This document shows, one piece after another, positions 8,756 through 17,162 of a stretch of DNA of 64,000 nt. The notes beneath the pieces were generated by a model. That model was not told where the DNA came from. It searched no databases and saw nothing but the letters and a program-made list of their open reading frames with translations. The position numbers and the translations under genes were made by a program. The first letter of the stretch is position 1. Every line of letters starts with the position of its first letter. The stretch is from Martinezella tropici (GTDB lineage: Bacteria; Pseudomonadota; Alphaproteobacteria; Rhizobiales; Rhizobiaceae): positions 62,001-126,000 of the forward strand of contig NZ_QMKK01000046.1 of NCBI RefSeq assembly GCF_003287875.1, in the 5' to 3' direction.

Positions 8756-8785
8756 GAATTTGATAGCATATACGCTATCAAATTC
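8756..8785. promoter_or_regulatory. Perfect 12-bp inverted repeat, likely toxin-antitoxin operator
   Basis: The arms GAATTTGATAGC (8756-8767) and GCTATCAAATTC (8774-8785) are exact reverse complements around a 6-base ATATAC spacer. The repeat begins two bases before the toxin ATG and therefore covers the place where a ribosome binding site should be. This is the expected position for an operator bound by the RHH antitoxin, and it also allows a leaderless or structure-masked toxin mRNA. It is A+T-rich and lacks a T run, so I do not read it as the terminator of the gene upstream. Confidence 0.7.
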
Positions 8786-8802
8786 AAGGATGTGGCGGCT
8801 GA

Positions 8803-9156
8803 TTATGCCTTGCCGAATGCGGCCGCATAAACATCCGGCTTGAAGCCGATGAGCAATTTGCCGTCCGCTTCCAGCACCGGACGCTTGATCATCGAGGGCT
8901 GCGCCATCATCAGCTGAATGGCCTTGTCTTTCGAAAGATCGGTGCGATCCGCTTCCGGCAGGGCCTTGAATGTCGTGCCGGCGCGGTTGAGGACGACTTC
9001 CCAACCGGCTTCCTTCGTCCAGCGCTCCAGATGATCCCTGTCGATGCCGACGGCCTTGTAGTCGTGGAAATCATAGGCAATGCCATGGTTTTCGAGCCAG
9101 GTGCGGGCCTTCTTCATCGTGTCGCAGTTCTTGATGCCGTAAATGGTGATCGTCAT
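8803..9156 (-). CDS. ArsC/Spx-like family protein (YffB type)
   Basis: A 117-residue thioredoxin-fold protein of the ArsC/Spx/YffB family. MTITIYGIKNCDTMKKA gives a single N-terminal cysteine (Cys11) in a C-D-T-M-K setting, and IKRPVLEADGKLLIGF is the conserved cis-proline region. These small cytoplasmic proteins resemble arsenate reductases, but most are of unknown role; Spx and YffB are not arsenate reductases. No arsenical transporter or ArsR is nearby, so arsenate detoxification is not supported. I place the start at 9156 because a longer frame to 9285 adds 43 residues with no family similarity and overlaps the MarR operator. Confidence 0.88.
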   Translation of the reverse strand: MTITIYGIKNCDTMKKARTWLENHGIAYDFHDYKAVGIDRDHLERWTKEAGWEVVLNRAGTTFKALPEADRTDLSKDKAIQLMMAQPSMIKRPVLEADGKLLIGFKPDVYAAAFGKA

Positions 9157-9275
9157 ATCGAATCCATCTTTTGCTGTCTGATAGCGCATAGCATGCGGAT
9201 TAAGGCGGATGAAAGCCGCTCGGATGCGCAAGCAGTTCTCTCGCCCGTTGCAGTTGCCAGCGATAATCGCATAAA

Positions 9276-9290
9276 TATGCAGCATGCATA
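9276..9290. promoter_or_regulatory. MarR-type operator, copy 1 (TATGCA-N3-TGCATA)
   Basis: TATGCA-GCA-TGCATA is a perfect 6-bp inverted repeat with a 3-base centre, ending 21 bases before the preferred MarR start codon. The same arms and spacing recur at 9869-9883. Paired copies of one palindrome next to a MarR gene suggest that it is the MarR binding site; this copy would mediate autoregulation. Confidence 0.65.
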
Positions 9291-9311
9291 CTTATGGTGC
9301 GGGTTGGAAGC

Positions 9312-9833
9312 ATGGCGACGGACAAGGAAATATTGCGGCTGGAAAACCTCTTTGGCGCCACGAGCCTTGCTCTGGTGGACAAGATGGAGAAGGCTTTCGC
9401 CGATGAAACCGGCCTTGGACCAAGCGCCGTTGCCGCCATCGTTCAGATCGGCACCGAGACGGGCCTGACGATCGAGAGCCTGCGGCGGATGATCGCGCTC
9501 TCCCATTCCGCCACGGTGCGCCTGGTCGATCAGCTGGTGGCGTCCGGCCTCGTGCTGCGGGGCGGCGGCGTCGAGGGAGACAAGCGAGCCCGCGCGCTGC
9601 AGCTGACAGAAAAAGGCCGCCTGCTCTTTGATAGATGCCTCTCCGCCCGCCGGGCCGTCATTCATCGGGCTTTTGGCGTTCTCAGTCCGGAGGAGACGGC
9701 CGAGTTCGGCCGCTTGGTCGAGAAGCTGCTTCCGGCCTTGGTCGATCTCGGCGATGACCAGGATGTGGTCTGCCGCGTTTGTGATCAAGGCGTTTGCGAC
9801 CAGGATCGTTGCCCGATTGCCTTCATGAAATAG
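9312..9833 (+). CDS. MarR family transcriptional regulator with C-terminal cysteine cluster
   Basis: A 173-residue MarR-type winged-helix regulator. The DNA-binding region is visible as GLTIESLRRMIALSHSATVRLVDQLVASGLV followed by the wing GGVEGDKRARALQLTEKG. I choose the ATG at 9312 because TTGGAAGC precedes it; an in-frame ATG at 9294 would sit only three bases after the operator. The last 20 residues carry four cysteines (Cys154, 157, 162, 167 in a C-x2-C-x4-C-x4-C pattern), which could bind a metal or sense thiol oxidation. Matching palindromes lie before this gene and before the small ORF downstream. Confidence 0.88.
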   Translation: MATDKEILRLENLFGATSLALVDKMEKAFADETGLGPSAVAAIVQIGTETGLTIESLRRMIALSHSATVRLVDQLVASGLVLRGGGVEGDKRARALQLTEKGRLLFDRCLSARRAVIHRAFGVLSPEETAEFGRLVEKLLPALVDLGDDQDVVCRVCDQGVCDQDRCPIAFMK

Positions 9834-9868
9834 GCCCGGGATAGGGGCCTTGACATTTTCATCATATA

Positions 9869-9883
9869 TATGCAGTCTGCATA
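9869..9883. promoter_or_regulatory. MarR-type operator, copy 2, next to a TTGACA box
   Basis: TATGCA-GTC-TGCATA repeats the arms and 3-base spacing of the site at 9276-9290. A consensus -35 hexamer TTGACA lies at 9850-9855, upstream of the site, and A+T-rich sequence surrounds it. The position suggests a repressible promoter reading rightwards into the small ORF at 9956. The exact -10 hexamer is not clear. Confidence 0.6.
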
Positions 9884-9955
9884 CATATATTTTGAAGGGC
9901 GGTAATTGCTGCCTTCGATGATCTGAACATTGCCTGCATCAACTCGATCGGAGGC

Positions 9956-10117
9956 ATGATCGTGATGGAAAATCGTTCAATGTTTGCCCGGCTAACGAAT
10001 ATGGTACGTGCGTTCCTTGCTGGCGCGCGGTGTCACATTCGCTATTTGGGTGCCCTTCTGCGGGAATCAGCGGCGATCGCCTTCACCGTGCGCTGCAAGG
10101 TGATCGATCGTCGCTAA
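9956..10117 (+). CDS. Unrecognised 53-residue basic small protein
   Basis: An ATG at 9956 preceded by TCGGAGGC, a near-perfect Shine-Dalgarno at good spacing, opens a 53-codon frame starting MIVMENRSMFARLTNMVRAF and ending CKVIDRR before TAA. The product is basic and amphipathic, with a moderately hydrophobic middle (LGALLRESAAIAFTV), two cysteines and eight arginines. It is too short to be caught by usual gene finders. A promoter-like TTGACA and a MarR-type operator lie 70-105 bases upstream. It ends seven bases before the stop of the convergent deacylase gene. I know no family for it. It could be a real MarR-controlled small protein or a remnant of a longer gene. Confidence 0.5.
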   Translation: MIVMENRSMFARLTNMVRAFLAGARCHIRYLGALLRESAAIAFTVRCKVIDRR

Positions 10118-10123
10118 AGGAAA

Positions 10124-11185
10124 TCAATCCTCGAGTGTTCCCGGCTTGCGGGCGACGGAGCTTGGTCTGTCCGAGCCGATCTTCATCAGATCGCCGCGCC
10201 GACGCACCAGCCGGTCCGAAACACGGGTCACGATCAGGCCTGCCTGTGGCGCGCGGACATCGATAGTCCCGTCCGGCATGCCGGGCTTGGTGATGATGGT
10301 CGCCAGCAGGTCACCCTCTTCGACCCGCTCGCCGATATTGCGATGGAAAAGCACGGTGCCGGCTTGTGGTGCACGGATCATCTCGACATTGTCGAGCGGC
10401 ACGGCCGGGCCATCGAACCCGGCGAGCGTCACGCTTTCGTCCTGCACTGCGCCACGCGCGGCCAGGAAGCGCCAGAGCCCTGCGGCATCTTCCTTTGCCA
10501 TCTCGGGATAGACATCGCGGGTGCCGCGCAACTCGACCGTCACCGAAAGCTTGCCCGGCAGTTTCACCTTCTTTTCACCGGGTACTTGATATTTCCACGC
10601 GAAACTGACCGCCTCTTCGAAGGCCGAGCTTTCGCCATCCGACAGCAGCACGGCATCCGTTTTCAAGGCGGTTGCAAGGTCTGCCGCCTCCGGCCAGAAG
10701 GCCTCGTCAATATAGGCATATTGCAGGGATTCATCGTCGCAATGCAGATCGATCACCAGATCGGCACCCAGCGCCATGTGGATCAGCTGGCGCTTCAGCC
10801 GATCGACGGCCGGATAGCGTTCCAGATTCTCGATGAGGAGATCGCGGTCGCGCAGCGAAATCAGCGGGAAGTCACGGTTGAAGTTGGTGCGCGAGCCCAG
10901 GTCGAAACGGCCCTGCATCTCGCCGAAATGCGATTGCGCCGCGCCGATCGGATTGGCATGCGGCACGACGATGATATCGCTTAGAATGGCGCCTTCGGCT
11001 TCCGCTTTCCGAAGCCGCTCACAGAGGAAATGAACCAGCGCCGTGCCGGGCAGCTCCCCGGCATGTAATGCCGCCTGAATGTAGGTTTTCGGCGCATCGG
11101 CCTTGTTGCCGGCAAAATGCAGAACCGGCAGTCGCCAGGCAATTCCTGGAGTGTCGCCTTCGATGACAATTTCGGTAACGTTCAT
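10124..11185 (-). CDS. Succinylglutamate desuccinylase/aspartoacylase family protein
   Basis: A 353-residue M14-like zinc hydrolase of the AstE/AspA family (related to DoeB). Zinc ligands are evident: His41 and Glu44 in LHAGELPG and His148 in VIDLHCD, with NFNRDF at 101-106 as a substrate-binding segment. The C-terminal third (about 255-345) contains two repeats of APQAGTVLF/APQAGLIVT type, like a biotinyl-lipoyl domain, a feature of this subfamily. Substrates of the wider group include N-acetylaspartate, succinylglutamate and Nα-acetyl-diaminobutyrate; the one used here is unknown. AGGAGG precedes the ATG, and a CATTATAATG palindrome at 11208-11217 contains a TATAAT on the coding strand. Confidence 0.9.
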   Translation of the reverse strand: MNVTEIVIEGDTPGIAWRLPVLHFAGNKADAPKTYIQAALHAGELPGTALVHFLCERLRKAEAEGAILSDIIVVPHANPIGAAQSHFGEMQGRFDLGSRTNFNRDFPLISLRDRDLLIENLERYPAVDRLKRQLIHMALGADLVIDLHCDDESLQYAYIDEAFWPEAADLATALKTDAVLLSDGESSAFEEAVSFAWKYQVPGEKKVKLPGKLSVTVELRGTRDVYPEMAKEDAAGLWRFLAARGAVQDESVTLAGFDGPAVPLDNVEMIRAPQAGTVLFHRNIGERVEEGDLLATIITKPGMPDGTIDVRAPQAGLIVTRVSDRLVRRRGDLMKIGSDRPSSVARKPGTLED

Positions 11186-11305
11186 GGGCGGTCCTCCTGC
11201 GCATTATCATTATAATGAGAGACGCATACCAAGCCTCGACCGCAAGCCGCAACCATTTGTCGTTGCGCACGGGAACAAGGATTGGGACGAGCGGCGAAAA
11301 TGGCT

Positions 11306-12523
11306 TCAGAGATTGCGATTTCTGCGCAGGCAGGAACTCAGGATCAGGCTGAGTAGGACCGCGCCAACCCCGAAGGAGAAGGGGGCGGCATAGCCGAGAT
11401 GATCGGCGAACAGGCCGGCGATCGGGCCGGTGCTCCCAAGCGACACGTCGAGGAAGATCGAATAGAGCCCGAGCGCGACGCCGCGGTTCTGTGGTGGGAT
11501 ACGTTCCATGGCCTCGTTGCCGAGCGCTGGAAAGACGGGCGCGAAGCCGGCGCCGGCGAGAGCCGCGCCGATGATGGCAACGGTTGGGGAGGGCGCAAGG
11601 GCAAGCGCCGCCAAGCCGATGATCTCGATGACAAGCGAGATGCGCACCAGCGGCAGACCGCCGAAGCGGGCGACTGCCTGCGCAAGACCCAGGCGCACGC
11701 CCATGAAGGCGATGCCGAAAGCACTCAGGGCGAACGAGGCGCCGTCCCAGTTGCGGCTATGGAAAAACAGCGCGACGAAGGCCATGACGACGCCGAAGCC
11801 GCTGGAGGCGAGCGCAAGCGCGACGCCGTATGGCGCCACACGGCTCAAGACTTGGCCGGTGCCGATGCCCTTTTCCTTCACGCCTGGAACGGGTGGGCGG
11901 GTCTGCGCCAGCAAGAACCCGGCAACCGCAAGAATGATGGTGACGGCACCGATGGCGAAGAAGCCGTATTGCCCCTGCAGCCAGGCGCCGAACGGAGCTG
12001 CGAGTGCAATGCCGCCATAGGTGGCGATGCCGTTCCAGGAGATGATGCGGACTGTTTCGCGCGATCCCATCAGGCCGATCGCCCAGGTGATCGCCGCGGT
12101 GCTCACCCAGCTTTCGCCGATGCCGAGCGCCAGCCGGCCGGCCAGCAGAAGGGCAAGGCTCGCCGTCGGAACATGGACAGTAAACGTAGAGGCGATCGTC
12201 AGTGCGCCGGAAAGCCCATAGGCGAGGAACCCGAGAAAGACCGAGCGGCGCGGTCCATATTGATCGCAGAGCCGTCCGACCTGCGCCCGGCTGACGATGG
12301 TCGCGACATATTGCGTACTGACGGCGATGCCGGCCCAGACGACGCCGAAACCGAGGCCGCTGTCGACATAGGTGGGCAGAACCGCAAGCGGAAGACCGAT
12401 GGCGGCATAGCCGAAGAATGTCAGCGCGACGATTGAGAGGAGGGATAGGGTGGAGGTGGACCGGATGGTCTCGGAGGCAGTGTTCACGGGATATCGCCTG
12501 CGGACATCGATGACGATGTCCAT
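11306..12523 (-). CDS. MFS transporter (YhhS/YfcJ-like)
   Basis: A 12-helix major facilitator. GRLCDQYGPRRSVFLG is the loop 2-3 signature and GLYSIFLDVSLGSTGPIAGLFAD falls in the second half, as in the YhhS/YfcJ (arabinose-type efflux) group. I start it at the ATG 12523 (405 residues); a GTG at 12486 giving 392 residues is equally possible, and the longer frame to 12619 adds unlikely arginine- and proline-rich sequence. The helices begin soon after residue 20. Substrate unknown. It reads towards the deacylase gene but about 120 bases separate them, so common transcription is uncertain. Confidence 0.88.
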   Translation of the reverse strand: MDIVIDVRRRYPVNTASETIRSTSTLSLLSIVALTFFGYAAIGLPLAVLPTYVDSGLGFGVVWAGIAVSTQYVATIVSRAQVGRLCDQYGPRRSVFLGFLAYGLSGALTIASTFTVHVPTASLALLLAGRLALGIGESWVSTAAITWAIGLMGSRETVRIISWNGIATYGGIALAAPFGAWLQGQYGFFAIGAVTIILAVAGFLLAQTRPPVPGVKEKGIGTGQVLSRVAPYGVALALASSGFGVVMAFVALFFHSRNWDGASFALSAFGIAFMGVRLGLAQAVARFGGLPLVRISLVIEIIGLAALALAPSPTVAIIGAALAGAGFAPVFPALGNEAMERIPPQNRGVALGLYSIFLDVSLGSTGPIAGLFADHLGYAAPFSFGVGAVLLSLILSSCLRRNRNL

Positions 12524-12747
12524 GCTGTTTGCCACGAAGGAACGGGGTTTGGTATCGGATAGCCATGACGGTGGCGGCCGGAGAGCCGTGCATCGCTGAC
12601 GATAACCGGTATCAGGCAACAGCAGCCGCGGTCAACGAATTGCTGCCTTGCAGCAAAAGCGATTGACGGGATGAATTGATTGTGCGTGCGAGCCGAAGCC
12701 AAGCATTGTGTAAGCGGGGCCGGTTTGCTGGCCCCGCTTGAAAGGCG

Positions 12748-13722
12748 TCACATCGTCAAGACGACACTCGCCGTCGTTCGTCCCGCCTCGAGATCGGCAT
12801 GGGCTCTTGCCGCATCCTTCAGCTCGTATTCGGCGCCGATCGGGTTGATGAGCCCGTCCTGCAGCGCCGCCATCAGCGCGGTTGTGCCCTGGCGGTAGAG
12901 CTCGGGATCGTTGGCATAGGTCAATACGCTCGGGCGAGATAGGCCAATGGCTCTGGGCGCCGTCAGCTCCTCTATCTGGATCGGCGGAATGGGGCCGGCC
13001 GCCTGGCCGAGGCTTGCGACCATTCCGAAAGGACGGACGGCGGCAAACGTCTGCGACAGCATGGTGCCGCCGATGCCGTCGACGGCGAGATGCACGCCGC
13101 GGCGATCGGCGATGCGGCGGGTTTCCTCAACCCAATCCTCTGATGTGTGCAGGAGAACCACATCGGCGCCTGCTTCGTAGGCGAAGCCGGCCTTGGCTTC
13201 GGAGCCGACCGTCGCGATGACATTCGCGCCAAGTCGCTTGGCAAGGCGCGTGACGAGCTGGCCGAGACCGCCCGCTCCGGCGTGGACCAGCACCCATTCG
13301 CCGGCTTTCACGGGATAGGCCTTCTGCAGCACCATTTGCGCCGTCAGGCCGCGCAGCATCGTGCTGCCGGCAACCCGCTCGCTGACGCCATCGGGCAATT
13401 TCACCAGCCGGGTGGCCGAAAGCGTGCGCACCTCGGCATAGCTGCCGAGCGGATGGCCGATATAGGCGACGCGGTCGCCCACCTTCAGGTCGTTGACGCC
13501 GGGGCCTAGCGCCTCGACGACGCCCGCGCCCTCGAAACCGAGCACGCTCTGGCCGGGCGGCAGCGGATAGAGCCCGGACCGGACATAGATATCGACGAAA
13601 TTCACGCCTGAGATGCTTTGGCGGATCCGAGCCTGGCCGGGGCCTGGTTCGGTGACGGGGAGATCGACGGCTTTCATGGCTTCGGGGCCGCCGGGGCCGG
13701 TAATGGCAATCGCTAGGGGCAT
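12748..13722 (-). CDS. NADPH:quinone oxidoreductase, zinc-free MDR family
   Basis: A 324-residue quinone oxidoreductase of the medium-chain dehydrogenase/reductase superfamily (QorA-like). Features: SGVNFVDIYVRSGLYP in the catalytic GroES-like domain, the NADPH-binding HAGAGGLGQLVTRLAK, and GAEYELKDAARAHADLEAGRT at the end. The Cys/His zinc ligands of alcohol dehydrogenases are absent, as expected for quinone reductases. The start at 13722 follows AAAGGAGA; a longer frame to 13803 overlaps the divergent regulator's leader. A LysR gene starts 91 bases away in the other direction and probably controls this gene. Confidence 0.92.
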   Translation of the reverse strand: MPLAIAITGPGGPEAMKAVDLPVTEPGPGQARIRQSISGVNFVDIYVRSGLYPLPPGQSVLGFEGAGVVEALGPGVNDLKVGDRVAYIGHPLGSYAEVRTLSATRLVKLPDGVSERVAGSTMLRGLTAQMVLQKAYPVKAGEWVLVHAGAGGLGQLVTRLAKRLGANVIATVGSEAKAGFAYEAGADVVLLHTSEDWVEETRRIADRRGVHLAVDGIGGTMLSQTFAAVRPFGMVASLGQAAGPIPPIQIEELTAPRAIGLSRPSVLTYANDPELYRQGTTALMAALQDGLINPIGAEYELKDAARAHADLEAGRTTASVVLTM

Positions 13723-13813
13723 GCTGAAGTCTCCTTTCGGGAGATCTTTGACCACAAACATCGGCCTGAATAAATTCGGTATGAACTCACCGCATCTGTG
13801 CAATAATGCACCG

Positions 13814-14695
13814 ATGATCGACTGGCAGGACCTTCTTCATTTCGCCGCCCTGGCACGAACCGGTTCGCTTTCCGCCGCGGCGCGGGAGCTTGGGGTGGAT
13901 CACGCAACGGTTGGTCGCCGTATTGCCGCGTTGGAGCGTTCGCTCGATTTGCGCCTGATCGATCGGCGGCCGCGCACCTCGCCGCTGACGGCCGATGGCC
14001 GCGCCATTGCCGAACTGGTGACGGGAATGGAGGAGAATGTCGAAGCGATCAGGCGCTATTCGAAGAGCGCCGTTGCCGGGCTCTCCGCTGCGGTCAAGGT
14101 CAGCGCGCCGCCGTCCATCGCCGCCCATCTTCTCGCGCCGAAATCGGCTCTCTTTCGTGAAGAGCATCCGGACATCACCTTGACGATTGCCGGCGTCACC
14201 CGCCGCGCCGCGCTCAACTACGGAGAGGCTGATATCGCCGTGCGCATGACGCGGCCGGAGGAGAGCGATCTCCTGGTCCGCCGTATCGGAGTCATGCGCT
14301 TCGGCCTCTACGCCATCCCGGCCGTCGCACAAAGACCCGAGGAGGAGTGGGTTTTCATCGGTTACGATGCGGCGATGGAGCATCTGACGCAGCAGACCTG
14401 GCTTCGAAGTCTGCTGGATGGCCGCCCGATCGTGTTTCGCGCCACCGATGTCTTCGGCCAGCTCGAGGCGGCCCGCGCCGGCCTCGGCGTCGTGGCGCTT
14501 CCAGCCTTTCTGGGTGATAGCGAAGCGGGGCTGACGCGCCTGCCGGTCGCGGTTCCCTCACCGACGCGGGACCTCTGGCTCGTGACCTATCCTGATCTGC
14601 GCCGTTCGCCGGCCATTCGCGCAGTAATGGATTTCGTCAGCGACATCATCGGCCGAAGCTGCCCGTTACGTGGCGGTGCGGAGACAGCCGGCTAA
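13814..14695 (+). CDS. LysR family transcriptional regulator
   Basis: A 293-residue LysR-type regulator. The start MIDWQDLLHFAALARTGSLS leads into the winged-helix motif AAARELGVDHATVGRRIAALERSL, and the rest is the two-lobed effector domain (VSAPPSIAAHLLAP and GEADIAVRM are typical). I choose 13814 because it gives the canonical LysR N-terminus; frames running further upstream pass through the divergent promoter. It is divergent from the quinone oxidoreductase gene, the usual layout of a LysR regulator and its target. The effector is unknown. Confidence 0.93.
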   Translation: MIDWQDLLHFAALARTGSLSAAARELGVDHATVGRRIAALERSLDLRLIDRRPRTSPLTADGRAIAELVTGMEENVEAIRRYSKSAVAGLSAAVKVSAPPSIAAHLLAPKSALFREEHPDITLTIAGVTRRAALNYGEADIAVRMTRPEESDLLVRRIGVMRFGLYAIPAVAQRPEEEWVFIGYDAAMEHLTQQTWLRSLLDGRPIVFRATDVFGQLEAARAGLGVVALPAFLGDSEAGLTRLPVAVPSPTRDLWLVTYPDLRRSPAIRAVMDFVSDIIGRSCPLRGGAETAG

Positions 14696-14784
14696 GGCCA
14701 GGTTTAGACTGCATTTTCCTATTGCAGGCCGGCGGCGAATCTCTATCCATTAGATAGGTGGGTCATACCTACGGTCGGTGATCG

Positions 14785-16437
14785 ATGACGAAGCTGGGCA
14801 GTTGGTTCGTGATGGGCAGGGCGGATCTCGTCGCGGGCATATCGGTTGCAGGCCTGATGCTGCCTGAAGCGGTTGCTTATGCGGGCATTGCCGGCTTGCC
14901 GCCGCATCGGGCCATTCTGGCCGGCATTGCCGGATGCCTGGTCTATGCCATATTCGGCCGCAGCCGCTTTGCCATCGTCTCCCCCACATCCTCGTCGGCC
15001 GCCATTCTTGCCGCCACCTTGGCGGTGGTGCCGGGCGATGCCACGATCAAGGCGGGCCTTGCCACGGTTGCCGTGGCGCTTGCCGGCATTCTGTTCGCCG
15101 TTGCCGGCGCCTTGCGCCTCGGCGGCATCACCGGTTTCATCTCGCGGCCGGTCCTGCGCGGCTTCGCGCTCGGGCTGGCGATCACCATCATCCTGCATCA
15201 GCTGCCGATCATGGTCGGCGTGCCCGTGCAAGGTTCGAACATTCTCACCTATGCCGCAGCACTCTTCGGCGCGATCCTGCAGTGGAATCCACTCAGCCTT
15301 GCCGTCGGCGTTGTTGCGCTGGCGGCATTGCTGCTGCTGAAACGGCTGCCGGGCGTTCCCGGCGCCTTTCTCGTGCTCGCCGCCGGTATCCTCGCCTCCT
15401 ACCTCTTTGGCCTTGAGGACTACGGCGTCAAGCTGGTCGGCCCTATCGAGATCCTGCCGCAATGGCCGTCGCTGCCGGATGCTGGCTGGGCCGCCTATTC
15501 GCGTCTGGTGCAGTTCACCGTGCCGCTCGTCCTCATCCTCTTTGCCGAATCCTGGGGCACGATGCGAGCCTTGGCGCTGCGCTACGGCGAGACGCTGGAA
15601 GTCAACCGTGAGCTTCGTGCGCTCGGCGCCGCCAACATCGCCAGCGCCGTTGTCCAGGGCATGCCGGTTGGTGCGGGCTTTTCCGCCGGTTTTGCCAGCG
15701 AGGCGGCCGGGGCGAAGACGCGGGCGACCACCGTCTTTGCCGCGATCGGTCTTGCGATCCTGATTGCCTGTGCCGGGCCGCTCGTTGCGCTTCTGCCTGA
15801 GCCGGTGCTGGCCGCCGTCGTGATCGCGGCCCTGACGCATGCACTCGACCCCAGTCCGATCCTGCGCCTGCGCCGCCTGCATCGCGATTTCTACGTGGCG
15901 CTGGGCGCGGCCATCGGCGTGCTGGCCTTCGGCGTCCTCAATGGCATGCTGCTGGCGATCGCCCTTTCGCTCGCCGCCATGATGCATCGCCTGGCCTCGC
16001 CTTATATCGCGCGCTTAGGCCGGCTGAACGACAGCCATGACTTCGTCGATATCGGCAGGCATGACGATGCCTCGGAGATACCGGGCATTGCCATCTGGCG
16101 CCCCGGTGAGACCCTGTTTTTCGGCAACGCCGATACGATCTTCGGCGAGATCCTGTCGGGCACCGGCGGTGAAACCGGTTTGCGGGCGGTTATCCTCAGC
16201 CTGGAGGAAAGCTCCGATATCGACAGTACGGCGATGGACGCCCTCATGGAATTCGACAGCGCCATGCAGCGCAGGGGTCTGCGCGTCCAGTTTGCCCGTG
16301 TGCATGATCGCGTCCGCGATCTCATGACGGCCGCAGGTGTTGCCGACGTCGAGCACCGCTGCAGCTTCAGTGTCGATGATGCGGTGGCTGCGGTGATGGC
16401 GTCTTCGGCAACCGTTGAACCTGTTCCAAAACCGTAA
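14785..16437 (+). CDS. SulP family anion permease with STAS domain
   Basis: A 550-residue SulP/SLC26-type inner-membrane permease. The membrane part (about 10-400, 12-14 helices) begins GISVAGLMLPEAVAYAGIAGLP, the family signature. The cytoplasmic STAS domain (about 430-545) carries ESSDIDSTAMDALMEF, the region equivalent to the anti-sigma antagonist loop. SulP members carry sulfate, bicarbonate or C4-dicarboxylates; no carbonic anhydrase or sulfur gene is adjacent to decide. The ribosome binding site is weak (GGTCGGTG). Confidence 0.93.
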   Translation: MTKLGSWFVMGRADLVAGISVAGLMLPEAVAYAGIAGLPPHRAILAGIAGCLVYAIFGRSRFAIVSPTSSSAAILAATLAVVPGDATIKAGLATVAVALAGILFAVAGALRLGGITGFISRPVLRGFALGLAITIILHQLPIMVGVPVQGSNILTYAAALFGAILQWNPLSLAVGVVALAALLLLKRLPGVPGAFLVLAAGILASYLFGLEDYGVKLVGPIEILPQWPSLPDAGWAAYSRLVQFTVPLVLILFAESWGTMRALALRYGETLEVNRELRALGAANIASAVVQGMPVGAGFSAGFASEAAGAKTRATTVFAAIGLAILIACAGPLVALLPEPVLAAVVIAALTHALDPSPILRLRRLHRDFYVALGAAIGVLAFGVLNGMLLAIALSLAAMMHRLASPYIARLGRLNDSHDFVDIGRHDDASEIPGIAIWRPGETLFFGNADTIFGEILSGTGGETGLRAVILSLEESSDIDSTAMDALMEFDSAMQRRGLRVQFARVHDRVRDLMTAAGVADVEHRCSFSVDDAVAAVMASSATVEPVPKP

Positions 16438-16446
16438 GCGCCAGAT

Positions 16447-17070
16447 TTAGAACAATGGCCAGTGCCAGACATGGCCGTGTTCGCCGGCGCCCTGGAAGCT
16501 GTTGACCAGCGTGAACGTTTTCACTGTCCAGGCGACGGGCTTGTCTAACCTCACTTCGGGAAGAATGCGGTCGCAATAGAACAGCGTCATATGGGGTTGG
16601 AACGAGCTGGATATGCGGCTTTCAAAGCCCATGCTTTGCATGGCAGCATCCAATTCCCGACGAAGTGTCGTTAGCCCCTCATTTCCTTCCCTGCACCAGA
16701 GTACATATTGACGATTGTTGCCGTTGCCGAATGTGCCCGCCCGATCGAATATCAAGGGAAACGATTTTAGGCAGATGGTTGACCCGGCCTCCAATGCAGC
16801 GAAGGTGGCTTCCTCTTGTGAGCGGGAGACAATATCGATGGCATAGATGGTAGCATGGTAGAGATCATGCTTTCTCGCTATGCGCGTCAACCCGTTTCGA
16901 CGACTTTGGTCGACGGTCATTTCAGCAGTCAATTTAGCGATTTCCGGGTCCGGCAACGCCGCAAAGTAGAGAGCTTGCCGGCGCTTTGGCGGGCTTTTGC
17001 CCTTGCGATTAATTGGCGGTTTGCCGAGATCAAATGACAACTGATCCATGTGTTGCATGGCTTCATTCAA
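16447..17070 (-). CDS. 2'-5' RNA ligase/2H phosphoesterase superfamily protein
   Basis: A 207-residue 2H phosphoesterase of the LigT/ThpR-like type. The two catalytic H-x-T motifs are His72 in YHATIYAI and His160 in PHMTLFY. Such proteins hydrolyse 2',3'-cyclic phosphates or related RNA ends. The first ~30 residues are basic and not conserved in the family. The start is uncertain: ATGs at 17070, 17058 and 17049 are in frame, and the only strong AAAGGAGG (17084-17091) is 14 bases or more upstream of the first. It ends ten bases after the convergent permease gene. Confidence 0.83.
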   Translation of the reverse strand: MNEAMQHMDQLSFDLGKPPINRKGKSPPKRRQALYFAALPDPEIAKLTAEMTVDQSRRNGLTRIARKHDLYHATIYAIDIVSRSQEEATFAALEAGSTICLKSFPLIFDRAGTFGNGNNRQYVLWCREGNEGLTTLRRELDAAMQSMGFESRISSSFQPHMTLFYCDRILPEVRLDKPVAWTVKTFTLVNSFQGAGEHGHVWHWPLF

Positions 17071-17162
17071 AGCTGGCTTGGCTTTGCCTCCTTTTGTTTT
17101 CCGATCTCGAAAGCATATGACTCGATGGCTACGATTTCAAGAACAAAGCAAGAACATATGGC

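Noticed and set aside
8756..8785. Reading TTTGATAGC...GCTATCAAA as an FNR/FixK anaerobox.
   Set aside because: The half-sites are 12 bases apart rather than four, and the site fits a toxin-antitoxin operator better.
14743..15987. A 414-codon frame antisense to the SulP permease.
   Set aside because: The SulP product has full family signatures and the antisense frame has none.
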